A stretch of DNA of 64,000 nucleotides from Clostridium ljungdahlii DSM 13528 (GCF_000143685.1 NC_014328.1:372001-436000), one strand, 5' to 3'; positions 52,937 to 62,619 are shown, counted from the first letter of the stretch. Notes: generated by a model from the sequence alone, not told the origin. Program-made: numbers and translations.

Positions 52937-52948
52937 GACCACATGGTC
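52937..52948. promoter_or_regulatory. Probable TetR operator palindrome
   Basis: GACCA-CA-TGGTC, a 12-bp palindrome covering the predicted transcription start of the efflux operon. The nearby TTGATTGACCACATGG context is typical for clostridial TetR sites. Confidence 0.6.
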
Positions 52949-52981
52949 GCGACTTATCATTCTTGTATTAGGAGGTGTATT

Positions 52982-54256
52982 ATGTCAAATAAAGTTCTTA
53001 ATGTTATAAGAGAAAAGGTACCTAATGTTGTTGTAAGAAAAAAAGTACCTATTATTTGTTTAGTTGTTGTGGTTATTATTGCATTAACAACGTATTTTAC
53101 AGCTTTTTCAAAGAATAAAGAAAAAGAGCCTATTGCTAAAAGTTATCCGGTAAAAACTGTGGAAATTAAAAGCGGAAGTTTTCCTATGACACTCCAATAT
53201 GAAGGATTAACAGGAGGCAGTGAAGTTAGAAAATTATCTTTTAAGAGTTCAGCTAAAATTTCAAAAATATATGTATCGAAGGGCCAACATGTAAAAAAAG
53301 GTGAAAAATTAGCAGACCTTGATAAAACTGATTTAAATTTTGCAGCACAAGCTGCTAAATCTCAAATGGATACGGCTTCGGCACAATATAGTAAAGCAGT
53401 AAATGGAGCACAGCAGGAAGATATAAATAAAGCTCAAATAGCTGTGCAAAATGCACAGGATAACAATAATTATTATAAAGATTTATATAATAAATATCTT
53501 AAATTAAATCAAGCTGGAGCTATTTCAAATCAGCAGTTAAATGATACAAAGCTTCAGGTAGACAGTACTCAGAATGCATTAGATAGTGCCGAGCAAAGTT
53601 TGCAGCAGCTTCAAAATGGGTCTAGACCAGAAGACAAACAAGCAACTCTGGACCAACTAAATGAGGCAAAAGCAGATTATGATTCAAAAGAAAGTTTACT
53701 TAATGATGCTACTATGACTGCAGATATGGATGGTTATGTTGTTGATGTATTAGGTAAAGAAGGAGAAATGCAGCAGGCAGGTAATCCTGTAATATTGTTT
53801 AGAAGTGAAAATCAGGTTATTACAGTAGGTCTGTCGGATGATGATGTAAAGAAAGTAAAAGTTGGGACAAAGGCACAAGTAAATATTGGAGATGATAAAG
53901 CACAAGGAGAAATTGTAAATATAGTCCAAATGGCAGATAGTAAATCTGGAACATATAGTGCTGAAATCAAGTTGTCTACTGCTATAGATGCTAGCAAATA
54001 TTATGTAGGTGAAACTTCAACAGTTTACATAGACATGGGTCAAACGAATTCTATATCCGTTCCAATTAGTTCAGTCTTAAATGATGGCGAAGATTATGTT
54101 TATGTAGTTGAAAATGGACATGCTGTTAAGAAAAATATAACTTTAGGCGATACTGATGAGGATAAAGTTTCAGTAGATGGGTTAAAAGATGGAGATGAAC
54201 TTGTAGTTCAAGGAATGAAGAACTTAAAATCAGGATATAAAGTTACAGTTAAATAG
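52982..54256 (+). CDS. RND efflux membrane-fusion protein (HlyD type)
   Basis: A 424-residue periplasmic-adaptor-like protein: membrane anchor at about 22-44, lipoyl half-motifs (KISKIYVSKGQHVKKGEKLADLD and DGYVVDVLGKEGEMQQAG), a long coiled-coil hairpin at about 125-235 and a C-terminal beta-barrel/MPD part. ATG 52982 has TAGGAGGTG upstream. The frame extends up to 52898, but that lies in the promoter. It is the partner of the RND pump encoded next. Confidence 0.9.
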   Translation: MSNKVLNVIREKVPNVVVRKKVPIICLVVVVIIALTTYFTAFSKNKEKEPIAKSYPVKTVEIKSGSFPMTLQYEGLTGGSEVRKLSFKSSAKISKIYVSKGQHVKKGEKLADLDKTDLNFAAQAAKSQMDTASAQYSKAVNGAQQEDINKAQIAVQNAQDNNNYYKDLYNKYLKLNQAGAISNQQLNDTKLQVDSTQNALDSAEQSLQQLQNGSRPEDKQATLDQLNEAKADYDSKESLLNDATMTADMDGYVVDVLGKEGEMQQAGNPVILFRSENQVITVGLSDDDVKKVKVGTKAQVNIGDDKAQGEIVNIVQMADSKSGTYSAEIKLSTAIDASKYYVGETSTVYIDMGQTNSISVPISSVLNDGEDYVYVVENGHAVKKNITLGDTDEDKVSVDGLKDGDELVVQGMKNLKSGYKVTVK

Positions 54257-54270
54257 AAGGAGAATATAAT

Positions 54271-57200
54271 ATGGGATTAATTAAAGCAGCTATAAAAAAT
54301 AAAAAAATTGTATTATTTCTAGTGGCTATAATTATAGTTAGTGGCTTTTACTGTTATAGTGGAATCTCAAAACAGGAAACCCCAGATGTTGCATCTCCAG
54401 CAGCTATGATTACTACAGTTTATCCAGGTGCTTCACCTAGCGATATAGAAAAGTTGGTTACTAAAAAGGTTGAACAGAAAGCCGAGGAAGTTGATGGATG
54501 TGACTATGTACAATCTTATTCAGAAAGCAATGCGTCAATAGTTATACTCTATTTAAACAATGATGCTGATGAAGATAAATCTTGGAGAGATTTAAGAGAT
54601 AAGATAAAAGATTTAAAATCTGACCTTCCAAGTGGATGTAATGATAGTGAAATTAATACTAATCTTACAGAAACAGCTGGCAGCATAATAAGTATATCAG
54701 GTAATAATTATTCTTATCAACAGTTAGGAGATTATGCTGATGATATAAAGAAGGAACTTCGTGATACTGAAGGTGTTTCTAGGATAGATGTAAAGGGTAA
54801 GCAGGATAGACAAGTAAAAGTAGATATAGATTGGAATAAAATAAATAAATATCAAATATCTGTAGCAGATGTATGTTCTGTATTAAAAGCACAGAATGTA
54901 GACATACCATCAGGTTCCTTAAATTTGGTTACGGGTAAGATAAAAGTAAATACACCAGGTATGTTTAGTTCACTGCATGATATAGAAAATACTGTTGTAG
55001 GAGTCTCAAGTAGTACAGGTGAAATGGTAAGAATTAAAGATATAGCAAAAGTATATATGGACTATGATGATGATTCAACCTATAAATTTACTGACAATGC
55101 TCAAAATGCAGTATTGCTTGCGGTGTATTTTCAAAAAAATAAAAATATAATTCCAATAGGAAATGACATAAAGAAAAAATTAGACACAATAAAAAAAGGA
55201 ACTCCAAGTGATCTCAAAATAGATGAAGTTACTTTTCAACCTAAAGATGTAAGTGATTCTGTCTCATTTTTTATGAAAAATCTCAGAGATGGAATAATAC
55301 TTGTAATCATAACTGTTCTTATAGGCATGGGATTTAGAAATGCAATGGTAGTATCTGCAGTTATACCTATATCAATATGCATGACTTTTGCTATTATGTA
55401 TGCTCTTGGAATAAAAGTTGAACAGATGTCAACTACAGCACTTATTATAGCACTTGGAATACTTGTTGATGATGCCATAGTAATAGGAGATGTCATACAG
55501 GTTGGAATAGATGATGGATTGCCGAGAAATGAAGCGGCATTTAATGGAATAAAGAAATTATTTGTTCCAGTATTTACCTCTACATTAATTATTGTAGGAG
55601 CCTTCTTACCGCTGCTTTCCATATCTGGAGTAGTCGGCAAATTTTTAAAGAGTTTGCCACAGGTTGTTATAATATGTGTAATTTGTTCTTATTTATGTGC
55701 GTTGTTTGTAACACCAGCTATGTCTTCTTTGTTTTTTAGAAAGAGTAAGGAGAGCAAACGGCAAAATCCAATCCGTATGATGTTTGAGAATCTTTTAAAA
55801 TATGGACTTAAGCACAAGAAAACTATTATTGGGGCAGCATTAGCTGTTTTTGCAGTGGCATTGATTTTAATTAAAACTCTCGGAATGCAGCTCTTCCCTT
55901 ATGTAGATAAAAATATGATATATATAGATGTGTCAAATGAAAAAGTTGCGGATATAAAAAGTACCAGCAAGTTGGTGAACCAAATAGAAGGTATATTAAA
56001 ACGGCAAAAAGAAGTTACAGCTTATACTTCGGCTATAGGTGGTGGTATGCCTAAGTTTTATGTAACACTTCCTACAGTTGCACCTGCTGATGATACAGCC
56101 CAAATTATGGTGAAAGTAGATTTAAAGAAGACAAATAGATTTAAAACTAGGCAGGAGTTAGTAGAATATGTACAAAATCAAATAGATAACAATATTTCAG
56201 GAGGTACGGCTACAGTAAAGCAACTTGAGGAAGCAATGCCTATAGGTGCACCGATACGTTTGAGACTTACTGGAGATGACTTAGATCAGATTCAGCAGGC
56301 TTCTGAAAAGATACAGCAGCAGTTAAAAAATATACCTGGAACTATGAATGTAAGAGATGATGCTGCTAAAAAGACTTATGAATATGAGGTAGATATAGAT
56401 GAAAATAGAGCATCACAACTTGGCTTATTAAAATCAGATGTCCTGCAGCAGATTAATATTGCACTTAAAGGATATAAGGCTTCTACTTATAGAAAAAATG
56501 GTAATGAATATGATATTATGGTCAAAACAAATATTTCATCTGTAGGAGACTTGAAAAATTTATATATTGAATCAAGTGTTACCAAGAATAAAATACCTTT
56601 ATATGAGGTTGCATCTGTTAAACTTAATTCGGAAATAGATAAGATAACCCATTATAAAGAAGACAGAACTGTAACTATTTACAGTGATGTTAAAAGTGGA
56701 TATAATTCAGTTAATATAGAAAAAGAATTGCAGCAAAAAATAGATGGAATGAGTATAGATCCAGTAAAAGTTATATATGATGGTGAAAAGGCTCAGATAA
56801 GTAAGTACTTTACAAGCCTTGGTGTAGCAGGTGTGCTCATTTTAGTAATAATATATGTACTTTTGTTTATCCAGTTTAAATCATTTGTACAACCGCTTGT
56901 AATAATGTGTTCTCTGCCGCTGTCCCTTATAGGAGTTTCAATAGGGCTTCATGCTTTTGGAATGAATCTGTCACTTACAGCTTTTATGGGCATAATAAGC
57001 TTAATTGGAGTTGTTATAAGAAATGCCATACTTCTCATTGAGTATATAAACAATGGTAGAGAAGATGGGCTTTCTGTAGATGATGCTTGTATGTTTGCTG
57101 TAAGCCAAAGATTTAGGCCTATAATATTGAGTTCTACGGCAACTATTACAGCACTTATACCACTGGCTTTTTCAGGTAGTGCACTTTTTGGACCTATGTC

Positions 57201-57327
57201 TGTTGCCATGATGTGTGGACTTTTGACAGCTACATTCCTTACTTTTGTGGTAGTACCTGTAGTTTATTCTATGGTAAATACGAAACTAGAGAAAAAGATT
57301 AAGAGTAAAGAAGTTATTACTGATTAA
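54271..57327 (+). CDS. RND-family efflux pump (AcrB-like)
   Basis: A 1018-residue pump with 12 spans in two halves. The N-terminal half has the proton-relay aspartates in ALGILVDDAIVIGDV; the porter domains carry TTVYPGASPSDIEKLVTKKVE and PIRLRLTGDDLDQI. The C-terminal half has VVIRNAILLIEYINNGRE and RFRPIILSSTATITALIPLAF. AGAAGGAGAAT precedes the ATG, 14 nt after the adaptor gene. In a Gram-positive with no outer channel, it moves substrates across the cytoplasmic membrane. Confidence 0.93.
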   Translation: MGLIKAAIKNKKIVLFLVAIIIVSGFYCYSGISKQETPDVASPAAMITTVYPGASPSDIEKLVTKKVEQKAEEVDGCDYVQSYSESNASIVILYLNNDADEDKSWRDLRDKIKDLKSDLPSGCNDSEINTNLTETAGSIISISGNNYSYQQLGDYADDIKKELRDTEGVSRIDVKGKQDRQVKVDIDWNKINKYQISVADVCSVLKAQNVDIPSGSLNLVTGKIKVNTPGMFSSLHDIENTVVGVSSSTGEMVRIKDIAKVYMDYDDDSTYKFTDNAQNAVLLAVYFQKNKNIIPIGNDIKKKLDTIKKGTPSDLKIDEVTFQPKDVSDSVSFFMKNLRDGIILVIITVLIGMGFRNAMVVSAVIPISICMTFAIMYALGIKVEQMSTTALIIALGILVDDAIVIGDVIQVGIDDGLPRNEAAFNGIKKLFVPVFTSTLIIVGAFLPLLSISGVVGKFLKSLPQVVIICVICSYLCALFVTPAMSSLFFRKSKESKRQNPIRMMFENLLKYGLKHKKTIIGAALAVFAVALILIKTLGMQLFPYVDKNMIYIDVSNEKVADIKSTSKLVNQIEGILKRQKEVTAYTSAIGGGMPKFYVTLPTVAPADDTAQIMVKVDLKKTNRFKTRQELVEYVQNQIDNNISGGTATVKQLEEAMPIGAPIRLRLTGDDLDQIQQASEKIQQQLKNIPGTMNVRDDAAKKTYEYEVDIDENRASQLGLLKSDVLQQINIALKGYKASTYRKNGNEYDIMVKTNISSVGDLKNLYIESSVTKNKIPLYEVASVKLNSEIDKITHYKEDRTVTIYSDVKSGYNSVNIEKELQQKIDGMSIDPVKVIYDGEKAQISKYFTSLGVAGVLILVIIYVLLFIQFKSFVQPLVIMCSLPLSLIGVSIGLHAFGMNLSLTAFMGIISLIGVVIRNAILLIEYINNGREDGLSVDDACMFAVSQRFRPIILSSTATITALIPLAFSGSALFGPMSVAMMCGLLTATFLTFVVVPVVYSMVNTKLEKKIKSKEVITD

Positions 57328-57347
57328 GAAATGCAATATAGAGTTTT

Positions 57348-57436
57348 AACTTAAAAATCAACTTATACCTAGAAATATTTAATTGTACTTGTGGTTGTAC
57401 AAATATTGGGAGTATAAGTTGATTTTTTGCTTAGAA
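57348..57436. repeat. Palindromic repeat, copy 1 (short form)
   Basis: Begins with AACTTAAAAATCAACTTATAC and ends with GTATAAGTTGATTTTTTGC plus CTTAGAA; the two ends are reverse complements over about 16 bp. The middle contains AATTGTACTTGTGGTTGTA. The same start, middle and end recur at 58354-58479. It can act as terminator for the efflux operon. Confidence 0.75.
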
Positions 57437-57603
57437 ATTCCATAACAGGAAAAGGGTAAGGTATATTAATATAAAAAGTTTAATATAATTATAGTAAAGA
57501 AAGTATGAATTCGTTGGATACTTTTCACATTTTTATGTAGCTGTAAATAATATATATTAAAAGCATGAAGGAATATTCTCTAGTAAATGTTTAGGAGTGG
57601 TTT

Positions 57604-58224
57604 ATAACGAAATATAATAGTGAAGAAGAAAATTGCTATAAAGATAGGGGGTATAGGAAACTTCATCTTGGATGTGGAAGAACTATACTTGAAGGATGGA
57701 TAAACTTAGATCTTATAAAGCTTCCAGGTGTGGATGTAGTTGCAAATTTAGATGAATGTACTAATGTTAAGCTTCCATTTGAGGATGACTATTTTGAAGA
57801 GTTTTATGCAAGCCACTTAATTGAGCATATAAAAAATGCACTGCCTATGATGCAGGAACTTCATAGAATAGCAAAACCAAATGCTAAAGCTACTTTTAGG
57901 TGCCCTTATGGATCCAGTGATGAAGCTTTTGAAGATCCTACTCATGTTAGGCAGTATTTTTTAAACTCTTTTGGGTATTTTGGACAACCGTTTTATTGGA
58001 GAGCTGACTATGGTTATAGAGGAGATTGGAAAGTAAAAAGACTTATTTTAACAGTTGATAAAAATAAATATGAGGGTGTTGAGCCTTATAAGATTTTAGA
58101 GGAAGTAAATAAATTTAGAAATATTGTAAAGGAAATGGTTGTTGAATTAATAGCAATAAAGCCTATAAGAAAGCCTAATAAAGATTTACAAGATCGTGTA
58201 AATGTTGAATTTAATCTAGTTTAG
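57604..58224 (+). CDS. Class I SAM-dependent methyltransferase with unusual start
   Basis: A protein of about 206 residues. The SAM-binding motif KLHLGCGRTILEGWINLDL lies upstream of the first possible GTG (57730), so the gene must start earlier. The frame is open to 57601 and contains no ATG, GTG or TTG there. The best candidate is ATA 57604, 6 nt after GGAG. Downstream, NVKLPFEDDYFEEFYASHLIEHI and MQELHRIAKPNAKATF are typical of small methyltransferases. The target is unknown. The gene may use ATA or may have lost its start. Confidence 0.7.
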   Translation: MTKYNSEEENCYKDRGYRKLHLGCGRTILEGWINLDLIKLPGVDVVANLDECTNVKLPFEDDYFEEFYASHLIEHIKNALPMMQELHRIAKPNAKATFRCPYGSSDEAFEDPTHVRQYFLNSFGYFGQPFYWRADYGYRGDWKVKRLILTVDKNKYEGVEPYKILEEVNKFRNIVKEMVVELIAIKPIRKPNKDLQDRVNVEFNLV

Positions 58225-58353
58225 CTTTACGCCTATAGGGGTTCTAGATTGAAAGTTAACTTATAAAAAAAGTTTTTAAGTGTGATTTCCATTTTGTTAG
58301 TATATTTTATGTATAAGTTAAAATTTCAATTGGAAACTCTATACAAGTTCTCT

Positions 58354-58479
58354 AACTTAAAAATCAACTTATACGTAGATATATTTTACAATAAACAAGT
58401 ACATTTAAACTTATCAAAATATTTAATTGTACTTGTGGTTGTAAAATATTCGAAGAATAAGTTGATTTTTTGCTTAGAA
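58354..58479. repeat. Palindromic repeat, copy 2 (long form)
   Basis: Shares both ends and the ATATTTAATTGTACTTGTGG core with copy 1 at 57348, but has extra sequence (TTTTACAATAAACAAGTAC at 58384-58402) that pairs with its right half. The whole 126 bp is one long imperfect palindrome. It lies between the methyltransferase and the convergent helicase gene. Confidence 0.75.
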
Positions 58480-58496
58480 TACTTATAGGTTTAGCA

Positions 58497-59942
58497 CTAT
58501 TTTTGAGCTATTTCTACTCTTACAGATTTCCCCTTGATGGTTTTGTGTTTAAGCCCATCGAGAACTATATGGCCTTTCCCAGATAGTATATCAACGTAAG
58601 AAAAGTTATCTTGAATTTCTATTATGCCAACGTCCTCAGGATTAATACCATCGATACTTGATATAGTTCCAGCAATATCTCCTGGTCTTATTTTTTTCTT
58701 TTTACCTGCACTTATATATATTTTTGTGATGTCTTTATTTAGTTTAGTGGATTTATCTTTTTTTATCTTAGGAGCAGCTTTTAATTTTTCCTTGTATATA
58801 TCCTTACCTTTTTCTACTTCTTCTTTTGATGGAATTGTACCTTTTTCAATAGTAAGATTGAAGAATTTTTCTATTTCTTCTAGAAATCTATATTCTTTAG
58901 GTGTAACAAAAGTTATGGCAGTTCCACTTTTCCCGGCACGACCGGTTCTTCCTATTCTATGAACATAACTTTCTTTTTCCATAGGAATATCATAGTTTAT
59001 GATATGAGTTATATTTTCTACATCTATCCCACGGGCTGCAACATCCGTGCATACAAGGAAAATAAATTCTCCTCGTTTAAATCTTTTCATAACATCAATT
59101 CTTTCGGATTGAAGCATTCCTCCGTGAAGACCACTGCAGGAATAACCTTTACCTTTCATTTGAAGCACAAGGTCTTCTACATTCTTCTTTGTTCTGCAAA
59201 ATATCATAGAACTTTCTGGCCTTTGAGTATATACTAGCTTATTTAACAAATCGAATTTTTTATATGCCTCTATCTGATAATATATTTGATTGATTCTATT
59301 TATTACGGGATCTTCGGCGTCTATTTCTACATTAATAGGATTATTCATATATGCAGCACATAATTTAAGTATTTCCTGGGGAATGGTTGCAGAAAAAAGG
59401 AGAGTTACTCTATTTTTAGGCAGCTTATCTAGAACAGCCTTAACTTGGTCTATAAATCCCATATTTAGCATTTCATCTGCTTCATCTATGATCAAATATT
59501 GTATTTTCTTCAGGGAAAGAGTATCTTTTTCTATATGATCTAGTGTTCTTCCTGGTGTTCCAACTATTACGTGAGTTCTTTGTTTAAGTTCTTTTATCTG
59601 AGTTGTTATAGGCTCTTTTCCAAAGATTGCAGTACAATTTATTCTCTTAAATCTTCCTATATCGTAAAAATCTTCTTTTATTTGCAGTGCAAGTTCTCTT
59701 GTAGGAGCAAGTACTAATACCTGGGGATTTTTTTCTTCAAGTTCTATTTTTTCACAGATTGGTATGGCGAAAGCTGCTGTTTTTCCGCTGCCGGTTTGTG
59801 ACTTTACTATAATATCCTTGTTTTTAAAAATAAGTGGTATTACTTTTTCTTGAACCTGAGACGGATTTTTATATCCCAATTTTTCTATTGACTTTAATAT
59901 ATCTTCGCTTAATGCGAAATCTTTAAATTCTAGTTTATCCAT
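58497..59942 (-). CDS. dbpA: DEAD-box RNA helicase, DbpA type
   Basis: A 481-residue helicase. Motif Q region FALSEDILKSIEKLGYKNPSQVQ, Walker A SQTGSGKTAA, DEAD box in IDEADEMLNMGF, LFSATIP and the C-terminal HRIGRTGRAGKSG. The last 75 residues (TKIYISAGKKKKIRPGDIAG...YVDI) are the DbpA RNA-binding domain that contacts hairpin 92 of 23S rRNA. The frame runs to 59987, but the ATG at 59942, preceded by GAGGT on the minus strand, is the likely start. Confidence 0.9.
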   Translation of the reverse strand: MDKLEFKDFALSEDILKSIEKLGYKNPSQVQEKVIPLIFKNKDIIVKSQTGSGKTAAFAIPICEKIELEEKNPQVLVLAPTRELALQIKEDFYDIGRFKRINCTAIFGKEPITTQIKELKQRTHVIVGTPGRTLDHIEKDTLSLKKIQYLIIDEADEMLNMGFIDQVKAVLDKLPKNRVTLLFSATIPQEILKLCAAYMNNPINVEIDAEDPVINRINQIYYQIEAYKKFDLLNKLVYTQRPESSMIFCRTKKNVEDLVLQMKGKGYSCSGLHGGMLQSERIDVMKRFKRGEFIFLVCTDVAARGIDVENITHIINYDIPMEKESYVHRIGRTGRAGKSGTAITFVTPKEYRFLEEIEKFFNLTIEKGTIPSKEEVEKGKDIYKEKLKAAPKIKKDKSTKLNKDITKIYISAGKKKKIRPGDIAGTISSIDGINPEDVGIIEIQDNFSYVDILSGKGHIVLDGLKHKTIKGKSVRVEIAQK

Positions 59943-60072
59943 AATTTTTTTTACCTCGTATACTTTTATATTAACAATACTTATCATACTATTATGTCCT
60001 TATAATGTATAGGAAATTATAGTTATGTTATAATATTTACGCGATACAAGTTGCAAAAAGGAAGGTCGAAAA

Positions 60073-61290
60073 ATGGAGAGAAAAAAATTTTTAGATGTTG
60101 CTACTACAGAGAATAACGAAAAATGGAAACAAAGCATTTCTAGAGAAAACAAGTTGTATGAAAGAAACCATGAGCTCCGAAGCGAATTTTCAAGAGATTA
60201 TAATAGAATATTGCATTCTACTTCATACAGGAGACTAAAACATAAAACTCAAGTATTTTTTGCAACAGATAATGACCATATATGTACAAGAATCGAACAT
60301 GTAAACCATGTCTCTGCTGTGAGCTATACTATTGCCAACTATTTGGGGTTAAATACACAGCTTACTACAGCCGTTGCTATTGGACATGATTTAGGACATA
60401 CCCCTTTTGGACATGAAGGTGAAAAAATATTAGGAGACTTTTCTAAAGCACAATTAGGCAATGAATTCTGGCACGAAAAAAATAGTTTAAGGTTTGTAGA
60501 TAAAATAGAAACTTTACCAAACCCTGCGGGAAAGCAAAGCAATCTTGATTTAACCTATGCTGTAAGAGATGGAATTGTATGTCACTGTGGAGAGGTAAGA
60601 GCAGAGGCAATTTTTCCAAGAGATCAGGTTGTAGATTTAAACGACATACAAAAAACATTACAAATATCTTCTTATACCTGGGAAGGTTGTGTCGTCAAAA
60701 TAGCAGATAAAATATCTTATCTGGGGCGGGATATAGAAGATGCTTTTAAACTTGGAATATTAAAGAGAAGTCAATTAAAAGAACTATATAATATAACAAA
60801 AGATACTGTTGGTATACACAGTATAAGAGAAATAAATAATACGGTGCTCATGCATAATTTTATTGTAGACCTATGTCAAAATAGCAGTCCGGATAATGGT
60901 ATTGTATTGTCAAGCAAATATTTGACTTTTATTAATCTTGTGAATAAATTTAATTATGAAAATATTTATAATCATGAAAGGCTTAATAATTTTAAAAATT
61001 ATGTAAAATTAGTTTTAGACACCATATTAAATACTTTAATGCGTTATTATGATGGTGAAAAAACTTTAGACAAAATTAAAGACTTTAAAAGAATATATCC
61101 TTCGCTGCATGAGGGGTTTTCTGGATGGTTAAAAAAATATTGTATTCAATTTAAAGGAAAATGGAGAGATAATGAAAAAATTTATGATTTAAAGAATTAT
61201 CGTGATTATATCCAGGCTATCATAGATTATACATCCGGTATGACGGACAATTTTGCCATAAGAGTTTTTAATGAAATGTTGAGATTTTAA
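60073..61290 (+). CDS. dgt: dGTP triphosphohydrolase
   Basis: A 405-residue HD-domain dGTPase. The metal motif runs through RIEHVNHVSAVSY, AIGHDLGHTPFGHEGE and later VVKIADKISYLGRDIEDAF. It hydrolyses dGTP to deoxyguanosine and triphosphate, regulating dNTP pools. AAAAGGAAGG precedes the ATG. Length fits the short, clostridial type. Confidence 0.9.
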   Translation: MERKKFLDVATTENNEKWKQSISRENKLYERNHELRSEFSRDYNRILHSTSYRRLKHKTQVFFATDNDHICTRIEHVNHVSAVSYTIANYLGLNTQLTTAVAIGHDLGHTPFGHEGEKILGDFSKAQLGNEFWHEKNSLRFVDKIETLPNPAGKQSNLDLTYAVRDGIVCHCGEVRAEAIFPRDQVVDLNDIQKTLQISSYTWEGCVVKIADKISYLGRDIEDAFKLGILKRSQLKELYNITKDTVGIHSIREINNTVLMHNFIVDLCQNSSPDNGIVLSSKYLTFINLVNKFNYENIYNHERLNNFKNYVKLVLDTILNTLMRYYDGEKTLDKIKDFKRIYPSLHEGFSGWLKKYCIQFKGKWRDNEKIYDLKNYRDYIQAIIDYTSGMTDNFAIRVFNEMLRF

Positions 61291-61339
61291 TTGACAATAT
61301 AAAGTTATGTGAGTAAAATATAATAAATTGATATATAGT

Positions 61340-61427
61340 CAAGAGGGAGTAGTTTGAAAGATAATGTCAACATATTGGCTTTTTAAAAACCTGGCATTAT
61401 CCACAATTATGTGTAACGAGACTTTTG
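61340..61427 (+). ncRNA. yybP-ykoY (Mn2+) riboswitch
   Basis: Conserved blocks appear in the right order: CAAGAGGGAGTAG at 61340-61352, TGTCAACAT at 61365-61373, CCTGGC at 61390-61395 and AACGAGACTTTTG at 61415-61427. CAAGAG pairs with CTTTTG as the closing stem. The class senses Mn2+ and controls cation transporters, and the next gene encodes one. The 3' strand of the closing stem is shared with the following terminator. Confidence 0.85.
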
Positions 61428-61470
61428 GTGTATTTAGTTTAATACACCAGAAGTCTTTTTTTATTTTTTA
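61419..61470 (+). terminator. Expression platform of the yybP-ykoY riboswitch
   Basis: A 16-bp stem (61419-61434 with 61441-61456, one G-U pair) followed by a long T-rich run. The left arm overlaps the riboswitch's P1, so bound metal should prevent termination and allow expression of the exchanger. Confidence 0.88.
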
Positions 61471-61491
61471 CTTTAAGAGGAGGCGTTTAAA

Positions 61492-62493
61492 ATGATTTTA
61501 TCTGGTATTACTATGCTTTTGTCAGCTCTTTTAATTTATTTTAGCTGCGAATTTTTTGTTAATAGTATTGAATGGGTGGGCAAGGCTTTTAATATATCCA
61601 AAAATGCAGTAGGAACTGTACTTGCAGCCTTTGGTACTGCTTTACCTGAAAGTATTGTGACCTTAATTGCAGTAGTATTTGGAGCAAACTCAAGCCAAAA
61701 GGATATCGGAGTTGGTTCAGCTTTGGGAGGTCCTCTTGTACTGAGTACCATTGCTTATGCAGTAGTTGGGGTAAGCATAATTATGTTTAGTAGTAAGAGG
61801 AAAATAGGAAAGCATATTAAAATTAACGCAAGAAAGTTGGGAAGAGACCAAATTTGGTTTATGTGTATTTTTGTATTTAAAGTAGCATTGGGATTTGTAG
61901 CTTTTTCTATAAAGCACTGGTTGGGATTCTTATTCCTGGCTGTTTATGTACTTTATTCTTATGGGGAATTAAAGGCAGGTGCGGAAGAAACTGAAGAAAA
62001 ACTTGAACCTTTAAAGATTAGTCCTAAAAATACGCATCCTACAAAAATTATGATTTTAGGTCAAACCATAGTATCTCTAGTATTTATTTTTGCAGGTTCT
62101 CAGATATTCGTACACAATTTAGGCTCACTAAGCAGCTTCCTTGGAGTACCACCGCATATAATAGCATTGATACTCAGTCCTGTGGCAACAGAACTCCCGG
62201 AGACACTAAATGCAGTTATATGGGTAAGACAGGGAAAGGAAAATTTAGCACTTGCAAACATCAGTGGATCTATGATGATTCAAGCTACTGTGCCAAGTGC
62301 ACTTGGAATTATTTTTACACCATGGATGTTTGATAAAAGTCTGGCGCTTTCAGCTTTTATAACTTTTATAGCAATCTTATTTTTATGGATAACTTTAAGA
62401 AAAAGCCATTTATCAGCTTGGAGATTATCTCTTAATGCCTTACTATATGTTGTTTTCATAGTTGGAATATTATTTATAAAAAGTTGTATATAG
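61492..62493 (+). CDS. CaCA-superfamily cation exchanger
   Basis: A 333-residue membrane protein with ten or so spans and two alpha repeats: AAFGTALPESIVTLIAVVFGA (about 44-64) and ILSPVATELPETLNAVIWV (about 226-244), with the acidic residues that bind the cation in Na+/Ca2+ exchangers. AAGAGGAGGCG precedes the ATG. Control by a yybP-ykoY element suggests a role in Mn2+ (or Ca2+) efflux. Confidence 0.87.
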   Translation: MILSGITMLLSALLIYFSCEFFVNSIEWVGKAFNISKNAVGTVLAAFGTALPESIVTLIAVVFGANSSQKDIGVGSALGGPLVLSTIAYAVVGVSIIMFSSKRKIGKHIKINARKLGRDQIWFMCIFVFKVALGFVAFSIKHWLGFLFLAVYVLYSYGELKAGAEETEEKLEPLKISPKNTHPTKIMILGQTIVSLVFIFAGSQIFVHNLGSLSSFLGVPPHIIALILSPVATELPETLNAVIWVRQGKENLALANISGSMMIQATVPSALGIIFTPWMFDKSLALSAFITFIAILFLWITLRKSHLSAWRLSLNALLYVVFIVGILFIKSCI

Positions 62494-62591
62494 ATTATTT
62501 TGTTTTTTTAGTTGGTAAATTAAATATTAAATTAAAAAAATTAATTGGGAGGATGAAAAAGTTTATTTTAAAAGTTATTGAGGATAATTTA

Positions 62592-62619
62592 TTGACATAT
62601 AGTATATTTAAACTATAAT
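62592..62619 (+). promoter_or_regulatory. Promoter upstream of the Lrp gene
   Basis: TTGACA (62592-62597), a 16-nt spacer and TATAAT (62614-62619). Just downstream, ACTACACTT...AAGTGGTAGT (62629-62651) forms an inverted repeat, a possible operator for autoregulation. Confidence 0.65.

Noticed and set aside
52898..52981. Extended N-terminus of the RND adaptor protein starting at TTG 52898
   Set aside because: That TTG is the -35 box of the operon promoter, and AGGAGGTG fits the ATG at 52982.
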